A stretch of DNA of 64,000 nt from an uncultured Bacilli bacterium (GCA_910584255.1 CAJTXV010000003.1:25189-89188); one strand, 5' to 3'; numbered from the stretch's first letter, positions 25,326 to 35,820 are shown. The notes: generated by a model not told the origin, from the sequence alone. Numbers and translations: made by a program.

Positions 25326-28300
25326 TTATTTAAATAGATTTTTGATTCGATCTACTACTGTTTCTTTCTTTTCTTCTTTTACAACTTTCTTTTCTTTTTT
25401 AGGAGCCTTTACAGAATCTACTACCAATACAAATTTTGTATTTCCTTCTACTTCATCTCCTTTTGAATCGAATGTTTGGTATTCATTACTTAATTTTGAA
25501 AGTCCTTCTACTTTATCAGATAATCGATTCACAGTAGAAGCAATATTTGATAGTTTTTGAACTCCTTCTCTATTAAAAGTTTCAATTCCTGTATTTAACG
25601 TAGTCATACCTTCTTTTAATTCATTTGTACCAGCAGATAATTCATTCATTTTACTACTTAATACATTCACACCTTCTTTTAAAGCACTTGTTCCTCCTAC
25701 TAACTGGGTTGTTCCTTGTTTTAATTGCTTTATTTGTGGTAAGGCATTGGTTAGCTCACTAGATGCATTCAGTGTATTTAGAGATGACTCTAATGCCTGC
25801 TTATTTAGGTTTAATAACCCAATTAATTGTTGATAGGTAGCATAACTATTTTCATAATTATATTTTACTTGGTATAATGTCATCTTATCAGGGGAAGGAG
25901 AGGCAAGAATTTGGTCATATGTTAAAGCACTTAAATTATATGCTGTATAAGCATTACTTAATTGCTCACATAAACCATTTAAAGTGGCAATGGTAGAATC
26001 TGTACCAGCAATTAACTGTGTTAATTGATTTACCTTTTCTTGACTTGCCGCTAGATCTAACATGCTTTCTGGAATTTTACTTAATAGTAGGGAAATCGCT
26101 TGATCAATTTGAGTCGCTCCACTTTGAAGTTCTCCTAATTTTTCATTTACTACATTTAAGTTCGATGCAATTTGCATACTTCCATCACTGACTGTATTTA
26201 ATCCATTCAGTACGGTTTTAGAACCATTTTCAATCTGATTCATAGAATCTTGTAAAGTGTTGATACTGCTAGATAAAGAATCTAGTTTATCAAAAATGTT
26301 TAAGTCACTACTATCAATTACTTTTGGAGTTGCAACAGAATAGATACTAGAAAGTTCAAAATGCTCAGTGTGATAAGAAATCGTTACAGTATCTAACCCT
26401 TCTAATTCATCAATGGTCAAACTTTCATAAAGTCCTGGAGTAGATAGGCCAACAACGATATATCCTTTTCCATTATCGATTACTTTTCCATTAGTAACTT
26501 CAATATCACTATTATTTTCACTTGGAATGATACTAGCTGTCGCAACTACAAATGGAGTATATAGTGTATTTCCATTCACAACATGTTTATCCTTATTTTG
26601 ATACTCAATTTTAATTTCTACATTTCCACATTTACCAATTAACTCTTCTAATTTAATATCTTTTCCATCTAATTTATAAGAAATTTTTTCTGTTATAGGT
26701 GTCTCTTTATTTGTAGTTCCTTGATAGAAAATATCTTTTCCTTTACTTTCCCAAGTTAACATTTTTTCATTCTTAGTAAATTTATGATTGCTATTAATAT
26801 TTAAAATATTTTCTAAATCTGTAATATCCTTAATTTCATCTAAATGATCTCTATTTAATAGATGCTCATTGACAATAATATTTTTTACACTTCCATCTCC
26901 ATTTAATTTTGTATATACTGTTTCTTCTTTAGTAAGAGCAAATGTAGATAGAGGCATCATCATCGTGGTAACTAGAAGTGTTGCTGCCACTGTTTTCTTT
27001 ATTTTTTTATTTTTCATAGGTTTCATTCCTTCCTTATTATATTTTTTCGTTTTCATACCTAGAGTTGTTTTCATAATGAGTGAATCAAAGATGATTAAGA
27101 TTGATGGAACAATCATCATAACTACAATCATACTGACAATCGCACCTCTTGCAATTAAAGTACAAAGTGAACCAATCATATCAATCTTGGAAACAACTCC
27201 AACTCCGATTGTTGCGCCAAAGAAACACATGGCACTAACGAAAATGGAATTAATCGAATTATCTAGGGAAGTTCTAACTGCTTCTTTTTTACTGTGTCCC
27301 TTTTTTCTTTCCTCTAAATATTTGGTGGTCATTAAAATAGCATAATCAATGGTTGCTCCTAACTGAATCGTTCCAATCACAACAGATGCAATAAATGGGA
27401 TTTCTGTACCAGTGAAATAAGGTACTCCCATATTGATGAAAATTGCAAACTCAATTGCAGTTACAAGTAATACTGGAAGAGAAATTGATTTTAGAACAAT
27501 CATCATTAAGATAAAAATAACTCCAATCGATGCATAGTTTACGTTATGAAAATCTTCATCGGTTGTTACTACTAGATCTTTCATGAGGGCTCCTTCTCCT
27601 GCTAGAATTGCATCCTCATCGTAACTCTTAATAATTTTATTTACTTCTTCGATTTGATCATTTAACTCATTCGTTGCGATATCATATTGGGAAGCAATGA
27701 TGATCATTTTATAATCATCTGTTTCATAAATAGAACGAATACTCTCTGGAATCATACCATCTGTAATTCCAAGACTCGATAAACTAGATGGATTAATGAC
27801 TAAGTCAATTCCATCTACATTTTTGATGTTTTCAACCATATCATTAATTTTATAATCTTCCATGTCTTTTCTTACTAAGACCATTTCTTGAGATACCATT
27901 CCAAAATCTTCTTTTAATGTCTTCGTCGCAATGGTATATCCATAGTTTTCTGGAATCGATTTATCTAGTTTATAATAAACTGGTGTTTTTCTTTGTGCGA
28001 AATATGCAGGTATTAATAGAATGATAAATACTGTAAAAATAGCTATATAATGTTTCATCACAAAATTTTTGATTCCTGTAAATTTAGGTAATAATTCTTT
28101 GTGTATGGTTTTTTCTACTTGTTTATCAAATACTAATAACAAAGCTGGAAATACTGTAATTACACAAATAACACCAATTAGTACTCCTTTCGCCATGACA
28201 AGACCGATATCAACACCGAGTGTTAGGTTCATCGTACATAGTGCTAAGAATCCAGCAATGGTTGTTAGGCTACTACCAAAAACAGAAACTAATGTATCAT

Positions 28301-29105
28301 GAATTGCATGTTCCATAGCCTCTTCTTTATCTTTAAATTCCTTCTTTGCTTTTTCGTACTTATGATATAAGAATATTGAAAAGTCTGTGGTTACTCCTAA
28401 CTGAAGTACTGCGGCAATTGCCTTTGTAATATAAGAAATTTCACCAAAGATGATATTACTTCCCATATTGAATAAAATTGCAATTCCAATATTTGCCATT
28501 AGTAATAATGGAACTAAGTACGAGTCTAGGGATAGTTCTAGTACAAGAATACAAAGTAGTGCTGCAATTACAACATATAAGAGCATCTCACTATTAAATA
28601 ATTCCTTCGTATCTAGTACCATCGCACTCATACCACCAATTTTTACATTTTCTTCTGTGATATTTCTCATTTCTTCTACGGCTTTTAATGTTTCATCATC
28701 ACTCGTAGAATTTTCAAATGTTACAAGAACGAGCTCACTATTTTCATTTACTACTTTTGAAATTAAGTCGTTTAGTAGCATTTCCAGTGGAATCGTTGTT
28801 CCTGTAATATCATGAATACTAGCGACATGTCCGACACTTTCAATCTTCTTAAAATCTTCTTCTAATTTTAATATTTCTTGAGGGGACATATCTTCTACTA
28901 CGACGATAGAAAAGGCACCCATATGAAAGTCATCTGTTAAAATATGTTCTCCTTTTAAAGTTTCAATATCGCTTGGTAAATATACTAAGATATCATAGTT
29001 AATATCCGTTAAGATGTACCCAAGTAATGCTGGTATCATTAAAATAATTGTAGTAATTACAATGAACCATTTATGTTCACAAACGAAATCACCAATTTTT
29101 TTCAT
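25326..29105 (-). CDS. MMPL/RND-type transporter fused to an exported coiled-coil domain
   Basis: 1259 residues from the ATG at 29105 (MKKIGDFVCEHKW), which has GGAGG 7 bases upstream. Residues 1-690 are an MMPL/RND transporter: helix KWFIVITTIILMIPALLGY, two extracytoplasmic domains and two sets of about five helices (KAIAAVLQLGVTTDFSIFLY; VIGTIQLGATIDYAILMTTK). At about 703 a second signal-peptide-like segment follows (KKTVAATLLVTTMMMPLSTFA). Then comes an extracytoplasmic part with beta-rich and long YhgE-like coiled-coil repeats (NGLNTVSDGSMQIASNLNVV), ending basic. An internal AAGGAAGG site precedes this part, so a second start (MKNKKIKK) is possible. Divergent from a TetR regulator. Likely lipid or drug export. 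Confidence 0.88.
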   Translation of the reverse strand: MKKIGDFVCEHKWFIVITTIILMIPALLGYILTDINYDILVYLPSDIETLKGEHILTDDFHMGAFSIVVVEDMSPQEILKLEEDFKKIESVGHVASIHDITGTTIPLEMLLNDLISKVVNENSELVLVTFENSTSDDETLKAVEEMRNITEENVKIGGMSAMVLDTKELFNSEMLLYVVIAALLCILVLELSLDSYLVPLLLMANIGIAILFNMGSNIIFGEISYITKAIAAVLQLGVTTDFSIFLYHKYEKAKKEFKDKEEAMEHAIHDTLVSVFGSSLTTIAGFLALCTMNLTLGVDIGLVMAKGVLIGVICVITVFPALLLVFDKQVEKTIHKELLPKFTGIKNFVMKHYIAIFTVFIILLIPAYFAQRKTPVYYKLDKSIPENYGYTIATKTLKEDFGMVSQEMVLVRKDMEDYKINDMVENIKNVDGIDLVINPSSLSSLGITDGMIPESIRSIYETDDYKMIIIASQYDIATNELNDQIEEVNKIIKSYDEDAILAGEGALMKDLVVTTDEDFHNVNYASIGVIFILMMIVLKSISLPVLLVTAIEFAIFINMGVPYFTGTEIPFIASVVIGTIQLGATIDYAILMTTKYLEERKKGHSKKEAVRTSLDNSINSIFVSAMCFFGATIGVGVVSKIDMIGSLCTLIARGAIVSMIVVMMIVPSILIIFDSLIMKTTLGMKTKKYNKEGMKPMKNKKIKKTVAATLLVTTMMMPLSTFALTKEETVYTKLNGDGSVKNIIVNEHLLNRDHLDEIKDITDLENILNINSNHKFTKNEKMLTWESKGKDIFYQGTTNKETPITEKISYKLDGKDIKLEELIGKCGNVEIKIEYQNKDKHVVNGNTLYTPFVVATASIIPSENNSDIEVTNGKVIDNGKGYIVVGLSTPGLYESLTIDELEGLDTVTISYHTEHFELSSIYSVATPKVIDSSDLNIFDKLDSLSSSINTLQDSMNQIENGSKTVLNGLNTVSDGSMQIASNLNVVNEKLGELQSGATQIDQAISLLLSKIPESMLDLAASQEKVNQLTQLIAGTDSTIATLNGLCEQLSNAYTAYNLSALTYDQILASPSPDKMTLYQVKYNYENSYATYQQLIGLLNLNKQALESSLNTLNASSELTNALPQIKQLKQGTTQLVGGTSALKEGVNVLSSKMNELSAGTNELKEGMTTLNTGIETFNREGVQKLSNIASTVNRLSDKVEGLSKLSNEYQTFDSKGDEVEGNTKFVLVVDSVKAPKKEKKVVKEEKKETVVDRIKNLFK

Positions 29106-29239
29106 TTTTCTTCCTCCATTCGACATAACATTCTATTCCTATTTATGACAAAAAACACCAACAGAATTTAAAATATGTCTAGATAACCAACATTTTTTAA
29201 AAAACGTATTAATAAATAAACTACATTATGTATGTTATC

Positions 29240-29267
29240 TTTACAAATATTGCAACTGGTGTATAAT
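29240..29267 (+). promoter_or_regulatory. tetR promoter in the divergent intergenic region
   Basis: TTTACA (29240-29245), 16 bases, TATAAT (29262-29267). A GATAAC...GTTATC inverted pair spans the region, so a shared operator with the transporter is plausible but not defined. Confidence 0.55.
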
Positions 29268-29285
29268 GAAATTAGGTGAAGAAAA

Positions 29286-29852
29286 ATGAATAAGAAGGAT
29301 TTACGGGTGATTAAAACTCAAAATATTTTATATACCACTTTATTAGATTTAATGAAAGAAAAAACGTTTGAGGAAATTAAGGTTTCCGATATTTGTAATC
29401 ATGCTCTCATTAACCGTTCTACTTTTTATGCCCATTATAATGATAAATATGAGCTTCTTGCAGAGTTCATTCAGGAGCTTAAAAATGCGCTTACAAGTGA
29501 GTTAAAGAAAAATAAAAACATCTCTAATACGAAAGAGTATTACTTAGAGATGATTCGCTTATTTCTAGATCACATTGAAGAGAAAAGAGAAAGCTATCTA
29601 GCCATTATGATTCACAATCGAAATAGTATTACCATGGATATTATTTATGATGTTTTAGATCATGATATCACTTCTCATTTACAACAAGATAATTCACTGG
29701 ATGAAAATAAGATTCCAAGAAGCATTATCGCAAAATTTTATATTGGTGCTGTTGTCAATGTTGGAATGGAATGGTTAAAAAGTAATAGTAAGTATATGAA
29801 AGAAGATTTAATGGAATATTTTTCTTTATTAATCCCAGACGAACTAAATTAA
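29286..29852 (+). CDS. TetR/AcrR family transcriptional regulator
   Basis: 188 residues. The N-terminal helix-turn-helix is clear: TFEEIKVSDICNHALINRST followed by FYAHYNDKYELLAEFI. The C-terminal ligand and dimer domain is not identifiable by eye. It is transcribed away from the MMPL fusion transporter and by family habit would repress it. Start ATG with GGTGAAG upstream. Confidence 0.9.
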   Translation: MNKKDLRVIKTQNILYTTLLDLMKEKTFEEIKVSDICNHALINRSTFYAHYNDKYELLAEFIQELKNALTSELKKNKNISNTKEYYLEMIRLFLDHIEEKRESYLAIMIHNRNSITMDIIYDVLDHDITSHLQQDNSLDENKIPRSIIAKFYIGAVVNVGMEWLKSNSKYMKEDLMEYFSLLIPDELN

Positions 29853-29870
29853 ATCTCAGTTCGTTTTTTC
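29839..29870. terminator. bidirectional terminator between tetR and cwlD
   Basis: ACGAACT (29839-29845) / AGTTCGT (29858-29864) with T6 on the plus side. It overlaps both stop codons. Confidence 0.7.
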
Positions 29871-30557
29871 TTGGTTTTCTTTTAAATTCACTGTATCAAA
29901 AAACTCTATTACTGCATTTGTAATTGAACTAGCAATTCTTTTCTGATAATCTTCTTTTTGAAGCAAATACCGATCATTCGCATTTGATAAAAATCCACAT
30001 TCGATTAATACCCCAGGAATTGTCGTGTTACGATACATATAAAGATCTGTTTTCTTTAAAACTCTTCTTGTTTTTAAATCATTTTTAAAGTGTTTCATTA
30101 GAATCGTTCCTAATTCTTTATTTTTAGAATTAATTGGATGATACAATACTTCTGCCCCTTTTCCACCAGTCTCGCCTGCGTTTAAGTGAATGGAAAGATA
30201 TAGTTCTGCATTATGTTTTTTATACATGAGTAGTCTTCGATATAAGTCTCCTCTTTTTTTACGTTCATCCCATTTAGAAGATAAGTCTTCATCCTCTTCT
30301 CTCGTCATATAGACGATTGCGCCTTTTGATATAAGTGTTTCTTCTAGTGCTTTTGCTATTTCTAAATTGATATTTTTTTCTAATAATTTTCCATAAATTG
30401 CTCCCGAATCGCGACCCCCATGTCCAGCATCTACAAAAATCACTCTACCAAACAAGGGAAGTTCTTCTGTTATCGCAGATACTTTTGGATAGAATAAAAA
30501 TAATGAAAATAAAATACCAAATGATACAATTAAAAAGAGGATTTTCCATGTTCTCAT
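29856..30557 (-). CDS. cwlD: N-acetylmuramoyl-L-alanine amidase, CwlD-like
   Basis: Zinc amidase that cleaves the stem peptide from muramic acid; CwlD makes muramic delta-lactam in spore cortex in spore formers. 233 residues as usual: an N-terminal signal/anchor (ILFLIVSFGILFSLFLFY), then FVDAGHGGRDSGAIYG (His), LLEKNINLEIAKAL (Glu), LYLSIHLNAGETGGKGAEVL (His), and PGVLIECGFLSNANDRYLL (catalytic Glu). All ligands are present, unlike the fragment at 4213-4482. Start follows a hydrophobic N-terminus; stop TGA. A housekeeping amidase role is also possible. Confidence 0.85.
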   Translation of the reverse strand: MRTWKILFLIVSFGILFSLFLFYPKVSAITEELPLFGRVIFVDAGHGGRDSGAIYGKLLEKNINLEIAKALEETLISKGAIVYMTREEDEDLSSKWDERKKRGDLYRRLLMYKKHNAELYLSIHLNAGETGGKGAEVLYHPINSKNKELGTILMKHFKNDLKTRRVLKKTDLYMYRNTTIPGVLIECGFLSNANDRYLLQKEDYQKRIASSITNAVIEFFDTVNLKENQEKTN

Positions 30558-30772
30558 ATTTTAATAATACATTCCTTTACCATATACTTTTTCCCCTTCC
30601 CATTTTTCAATTTATTTTCTATCCATAGATTCAAATACTATGCTTCATCTTTATCTATACTGATATTAAATCATATTCTTTAAAAATTGATAAATTCATA
30701 GTCTAATTTCAGTACTTATCATTTTATTATAGATACTAAGTACATATTTTTATCATTTATAACGTTTCATTT

Positions 30773-30806
30773 AAAAAATGAACCTGAATACCAAGTTCAT
30801 TTTTTT
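30773..30806. terminator. terminator after the 221-residue unknown gene
   Basis: AAAAAATGAAC (30773-30783) pairs with GTTCATTTTTT (30795-30805), 11 bp. U runs occur both ways. The rest of 30558-30772 is AT-rich without a gene. Confidence 0.8.
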
Positions 30807-30811
30807 AGATT

Positions 30812-31477
30812 TTATTTTCGTAGTGGTTTTTTGTTTTCAATATTCGGAACTGTTGCAATGGCTCTTTGAGCTAGTCCTTCTTCATTTTCATAATTATATC
30901 CTGCAACATATACAAGATGACCTTCAAACTTACAACTTAATGGTCTGCCCATTACCCATTTAAAACTAATTACACCATCACTATCTGGTTCTCCAAATCG
31001 TTCAAAATACATGCTAGCCATTTCTTTTGTCCAAGGTATTGGATTATAATTAATAAATCCTTTCCCAAGAGGCGTACTTGTTTTATATAGGGCTGCTAGT
31101 ACTTCATTTCTATCTTTATTAGAAATATCAATAACATTAGGTTCTATTTCCTTATATCCATAATCCACATCGGGGAGTTCTTCTTGTGTTAGACCTAAGA
31201 CTTCCATATTATATTTTTTTCTAAATTCATGGGCAAATTCTAAAGATGTACATTGTCTTACATAATGTGGAATTAGCGAAATAAATGGAGTAGTATTTTC
31301 TCCTTCTCTTTCGGCATCTTGCAAAGCTACTTTAAATGCTAAAACTAATGTATCTACATCGATTTTATCTGGAATCATTTCAGCAAATCTGTGGTAAAAT
31401 TCACATTCGGAACTATAATCATTGAATGTTCCTCTTACAGAGCGAAAACTTTCTTTGGCATTTTCAAAATATAACAT
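30812..31477 (-). CDS. unknown 221-residue protein, third part of the 30.8-34.4 kb operon
   Basis: Not recognised. Soluble, starts MLYFENAKESFRSVRG with AGGAGATAAA upstream, only 5 bases after the preceding gene. Residues about 60-90 are helical (LVLAFKVALQDAEREGENTT), and the C-terminal third is Trp- and Gly-rich (GDVISF-like strands, KWVMGRPLSCKFEGHLVYVAG). Likely functions with the large protein encoded just upstream. Confidence 0.7.
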   Translation of the reverse strand: MLYFENAKESFRSVRGTFNDYSSECEFYHRFAEMIPDKIDVDTLVLAFKVALQDAEREGENTTPFISLIPHYVRQCTSLEFAHEFRKKYNMEVLGLTQEELPDVDYGYKEIEPNVIDISNKDRNEVLAALYKTSTPLGKGFINYNPIPWTKEMASMYFERFGEPDSDGVISFKWVMGRPLSCKFEGHLVYVAGYNYENEEGLAQRAIATVPNIENKKPLRK

Positions 31478-31482
31478 ATCTT

Positions 31483-34377
31483 TTATCTCCTATTCTTATT
31501 CTGTGAAAGAGGTTTTATTCTTTTTACAAATGATTCTTCCTCATCAAAATCATTTGGTTTAGATTTTTGATACTTTGATAAGTATTGATTGTACTCTTTC
31601 TTTACTTCCTCGTTTCCTTCTAAATATCCACTTTCAATCGTATTATCATTTTGAATCAGAAAGTACCAGCCATCTCCTGAAATCATCTTTTTATAATCCA
31701 TATAATCTAGTGGTGATTCTTCTTTATTTATTTGATATTTTAAAGAATTGATATTCGGGGTTATCTCATCTAAAGCATCTATACTTGTATTACTAATATC
31801 ATTTATGGTAATTGCCTTTTTTCTAGGATCTAGGTATTCTACTCCAACGCTACCATATCTTGGATTTTCTGGCATTGTACCTGCTAATACATATTGGATA
31901 TTGGAATCATAAACATATACATTATCCTCTAATGGTCTCGGTGTATCCATTTTTACCATTTCTAGATTCTCAAACACATAATCAGACTTTCCAACCGTCA
32001 CCACTTTTACTTTTTGTATATCATCTTCCGCTTTTTGTGAATTATATAACATTTGTCGTGCTGCTTCCTTATATACATCGACTAATTTAATATCATCTTC
32101 ATACATTCCATGACGAGTGCTACCTGCTTCTACCCTATCAAAGCAAATCACATCTCCATTCCTCCATACCCAACTTTGCGTCAAAAATTGTCCCTTATAA
32201 TAAACTACAAACGTTCTTCCATTTTTCGACTGCATGGAATGCTTTAGTGCAGAATAGGAAACGCCTCCAACCGTAAAACAACAGTGTGATAAGTATCCTA
32301 CACAAACTGCCATTGGATCACTCAAATCTAATATCTTATATACAAAATCTCCTAGTTCCCCCTCTACTTTAGGAATTGATGAGTATCCTCTATTTCTTGC
32401 ATCTTTACATAATTCTACTGCTTCAGATAGCAACTTTTGATTGGTTGTATTCATTTCTACTAAAGCATGTTTAAATCCTACTTCATCCGGTTTTAATTCT
32501 ATTGGCAATCATATATCTTCAAAGTGCTTTACGATTCTTGCAACACTTAATACACCGTTCCATGTTTCTTTTACTTCTTCAAAAGAATTACAGAATTCTG
32601 TAAAATACTTTTCAAACTCTGGAATTTCTCCTCTCATCATTTTATTGATTACAGATTTTTTCTCTCTTATTTTTCCTTTACCGAAAAGATAATCAATTAA
32701 TTCTTGATTGATGATAGGTTCTCCATTTGCTCCAATAGAAATATTTTCATATTGTAACCCATCAAATAAATTTTCCATTCGATTTCCTTGCATGTTAGAT
32801 TCTAATAAATACTTCCCCTTATCATATCCAAAAAACAATAATAGTTGCAACCCCATTCTTTCTACAAGGGATAGAATGTCCGCATTTGTATTGGTTCTAC
32901 CTATCAAGTTTTTCCATCTAAGTGCTGGTGTTATATTTAATTTTACTAGTTGTTCATCCGTTAAAAATTGGGTGATATCGTCAGCATTATCTATGAAGTT
33001 TCCACATTTAGATAAGTAGATTAGTCCCTTATAAGTTTTTGTCATATAGACTTTGTCAAATGTGATACTTCCTTTCGCTAGTCGGTAAAATACACCACTC
33101 AAAGATATATTTTCCAAATAGGTACCATCTTTCTCGGAGCGGGTTAATAAATCATTTTCAAATTTACTTCTAAGTTCTAGGAATAATGGATGCTGATTGT
33201 TGATGGCTTTATTTCTTAATAATTTACCACAGGCGATAATTGCTTCAATATAATCGTCAAAAATTAGTTTTGTTCTACTGTTCGTTTTTATATTTTTAAC
33301 TAACTGCTCAAACTCTTCGATAGAGTACTCTTTTAAATTACACTGTTTCACAAATCTGGTGATAGTTTCCGATAGGGTTTCATCATTCATATACTTTGAT
33401 AGATTACTACCAGAATAAGCAATATCTAAAAACTCTAATATTACATCCTCTGTAAATTGATTTCTTTCGCGATAGGTTTGATGATCAAATAGTGAAAGAG
33501 TTTCTTCTATCCCCATTTGATGAAAATTATCTTTAAATAGCTGAAATAAATCACTATCTGTGAATCTTTCTTTTGATTTTTCGTTATCGAAATAGGAACC
33601 TTTATTATTTCTTAGATATTTATATCTAGTAAATAAAAGTTGAAATTTAGAAGGAGAACACTCATTTATTTTTTCACTAAATTGTTTAAAAAATCTATTC
33701 AGAGTATCTAAGTTCTGTGATTTTAAAAGTATAAACTCTATCACATCATCGATTGATAATTTCATGATTCTTTCGTGTTCACTTTCTAACTTCTCAAACA
33801 CTATATCTTCCTCTAGATCTTGTAGTTCTAGTAAAATATCATCACCTATTTTGTCTTTAAAATATTCTTTCAACTGGATTCTTGCTTTTTCACCGACGGA
33901 ATAATAGAAATTAGAAAACATAACAGAATTTGGATCTAACTGATTCCTATACTTGATAATTGCTTCTACTTGCATATCCTCTGATAAATTGATAATACAT
34001 GTTTCAATTAAAGACGGTTGTAATTTTTTATGATAGTTTTTTAGTAACGTCATGATACGTTCTGGTTCTAGCTTTCCAATCGCCTCAATCCACAGAATCA
34101 TTGGATAATTTTTGATACTTTCTAAGGCAGCCTCCCCAAACATAGAATACTCCTGGGTCATAAATACTAAACTTATATATGTCTCTAAAAATTCCTCTTC
34201 TTTCACTTGGTGTTGTACATTTGCTTTATTTATTAATATATCAAAAACTCTTTGTTGTTCATAAAAATTTTTAAATCCTACTTTTTCTTGATACTCTTCT
34301 CTTAGTTCATTTGCTTTATCAAAAGGTAATCTGAGTATCCGATTTAATAACAGTGCAAATTGCATAATGCTCCCCAT
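31483..34377 (-). pseudogene. large unknown two-part protein split by one in-frame TGA
   Basis: A single 964-codon frame apart from TGA at 32509-32511. Part 1 (622 residues, 32509-34377) is an all-helical repeat-like protein starting MGSIMQFALLLNRIL, with many short helical hairpins. Part 2 (341 residues, TTG at 32508) reads LPIELKPDEVGFKHALVE and contains CVGYLSHCCFTVGG and SWVWRNGDVICFDRVE, which resemble the PcfJ-type domain found in plasmid and phage proteins. No spacing or ribosome binding site separates the parts, so they are one gene. Function unknown. The TGA may be nonsense, an error, or read through. If it is a real stop, the two halves may be separate proteins. Confidence 0.65.
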
Positions 34378-34489
34378 TTCTAAATGGTTATTATCATAGC
34401 ACAGACCTATAAAAAGTACAATGAATTCCTATGTTTCTTTCCTGATAAAGAGACTATATTTACTACTTTACAGAAAATTTTTGTCGAAT

Positions 34490-34516
34490 TTAGCACTTAT
34501 AATTGACAAGTGCCAA
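34490..34516 (+). promoter_or_regulatory. CIRCE-like operator of hsp20
   Basis: TTAGCACTT-N9-AAGTGCCAA. It differs from the consensus at one base in the left arm and two in the right arm, and keeps the 9-base spacer. Confidence 0.8.
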
Positions 34517-34531
34517 TAATTGGAGTATAAC
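34503..34531 (+). promoter_or_regulatory. hsp20 promoter
   Basis: TTGACA (34503-34508) inside the CIRCE, 17 bases, TATAAC (34526-34531). Confidence 0.75.
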
Positions 34532-34556
34532 AGTATTAAGAAAGGAAGGATGAGAT

Positions 34557-34946
34557 ATGAATTTAATCCCTAGAAAATATTATTTAGATGACTTCTTTGA
34601 TAATTTCTTAACAGTTCCAGAAGAGAGTAACATGAAATGTGACATTTATGAGAAGGATGGAAACTACCATATTGAAATGGATATTCCTGGCTTCGATAAA
34701 AAGGATATCCAAGTAGAATGTAATAAAGGTTACCTTACGATTACTGCTGAGAAAGAACAAGAAGAAAGAGATGAACAAAAGAAATACATTCGTCGTGAAC
34801 GTGTTTACGGAAAATATAAAAGAGAATTTTATTTAGGGGATGTACAGATGGATCATATTGATGCTGAATTTAAAGACGGTATTTTAAAAATTACTGTACC
34901 TAGAAAAGAAGAAGTCGAAACAAAAACATCCATTGAAATTAAATAG
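34557..34946 (+). CDS. Hsp20 small heat-shock protein
   Basis: 129 residues. The alpha-crystallin domain runs from about residue 25 to 120: CDIYEKDGNYHIEMDIPGF, KDIQVECNKGYLTITAEKE, and the closing block HIDAEFKDGILKITVPRK with the IxI-like tail SIEIK. Binds unfolding proteins in oligomers. The CIRCE-type operator indicates co-regulation with htpG. Start ATG follows GAAAGGAAGG. Confidence 0.95.
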   Translation: MNLIPRKYYLDDFFDNFLTVPEESNMKCDIYEKDGNYHIEMDIPGFDKKDIQVECNKGYLTITAEKEQEERDEQKKYIRRERVYGKYKREFYLGDVQMDHIDAEFKDGILKITVPRKEEVETKTSIEIK

Positions 34947-35048
34947 AGTCCTTTTTAAAGATTACAAATTATTGTAGTCTTTTTTTGTCGAAATCTCACC
35001 AAAATATAACACTTTATCACTCCTTTTTCTTTTAATTTTTACTTTCTA

Positions 35049-35057
35049 TGTTATAAT
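35049..35057 (+). promoter_or_regulatory. extended -10 promoter of the LytTR regulator
   Basis: TGTTATAAT, about 40 bases before the ATG at 35095. Confidence 0.5.
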
Positions 35058-35094
35058 GAATTTTATAGTCTAAAAAATAGTAGGAGTGAATTTT

Positions 35095-35820
35095 ATGCTT
35101 AATTTTATCATCTATGAAGATTATAAAAAGATGAGAGACTTATATGATGAGGTAATTCATCAGTTTATTGGAAAGAAAAAAGAAGAGTATCATATTACTC
35201 ACATCTCTGGATTTAATCCATCCACTGAAAGAAAGCTAAATGGACTGGAAGGTAGAAAGATTTATATTTTGGATTTAAAGGTTCCTGGGAAAAGTGGATA
35301 TGATTTTGCGAGAGAAATCCGTAGTTCTGGTGATTGGGAAAGCCAGATTATTATTATCTCAGCATGTGAAGATTTAAGGAATGATATCTTTATGGGAAAA
35401 ATGCTAGCACTTGATTTTATTTCTAAAAAGGAAGATATTCCTAATAGATTAGAAGAGACCCTAGAAATTGCTTACAATATTTCTACTACGAATCACTTTT
35501 TTTCTTTCCGCTCTGGTGGAGAATTATTCCATTTACCCTATCATGATATTTTGTATTTTGAAAAAAATTTAAATGATAATTATACGTCCATTATTACGAA
35601 TCAAAATACCTATAAAATCAAAAAAAGTATTCTTCAAATAGAAAAGGCACTAGACCATGATTTAAGATTTTTTAAAACACACCAAAGTTGTATTGTAAAT
35701 CTTTATAATATAAAATCTGTAAATTTAACGAGTCCCACAATCAGTTTTGGTGAAAAGAAAACGAATCTATTATCCCGTGAGAGGAAAAGTGAACTGAAAG
35801 AGAGATTAATTCATAATTGA
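35095..35820 (+). CDS. LytTR-type response regulator (orphan)
   Basis: 241 residues from the ATG at 35095, with AGGAG 8 bases upstream. Receiver domain: acidic pair IIYEDYKK, phosphoacceptor Asp in IYILDLKVPGKSGYDFA, Ser in IIIISACED, and Lys in FISKKE. The LytTR DNA-binding domain begins at about 140: FSFRSGGELFHLPYHDILYF, FFKTHQSCIVNLYNIKSV. No histidine kinase gene is beside it, unlike most AgrA/LytR systems. Stop TGA. Confidence 0.92.
   Translation: MLNFIIYEDYKKMRDLYDEVIHQFIGKKKEEYHITHISGFNPSTERKLNGLEGRKIYILDLKVPGKSGYDFAREIRSSGDWESQIIIISACEDLRNDIFMGKMLALDFISKKEDIPNRLEETLEIAYNISTTNHFFSFRSGGELFHLPYHDILYFEKNLNDNYTSIITNQNTYKIKKSILQIEKALDHDLRFFKTHQSCIVNLYNIKSVNLTSPTISFGEKKTNLLSRERKSELKERLIHN

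Noticed and set aside
26869..28815. Several plus-strand frames of 77-158 codons
   Set aside because: All lie opposite the MMPL transporter coding region and reflect its codon bias.
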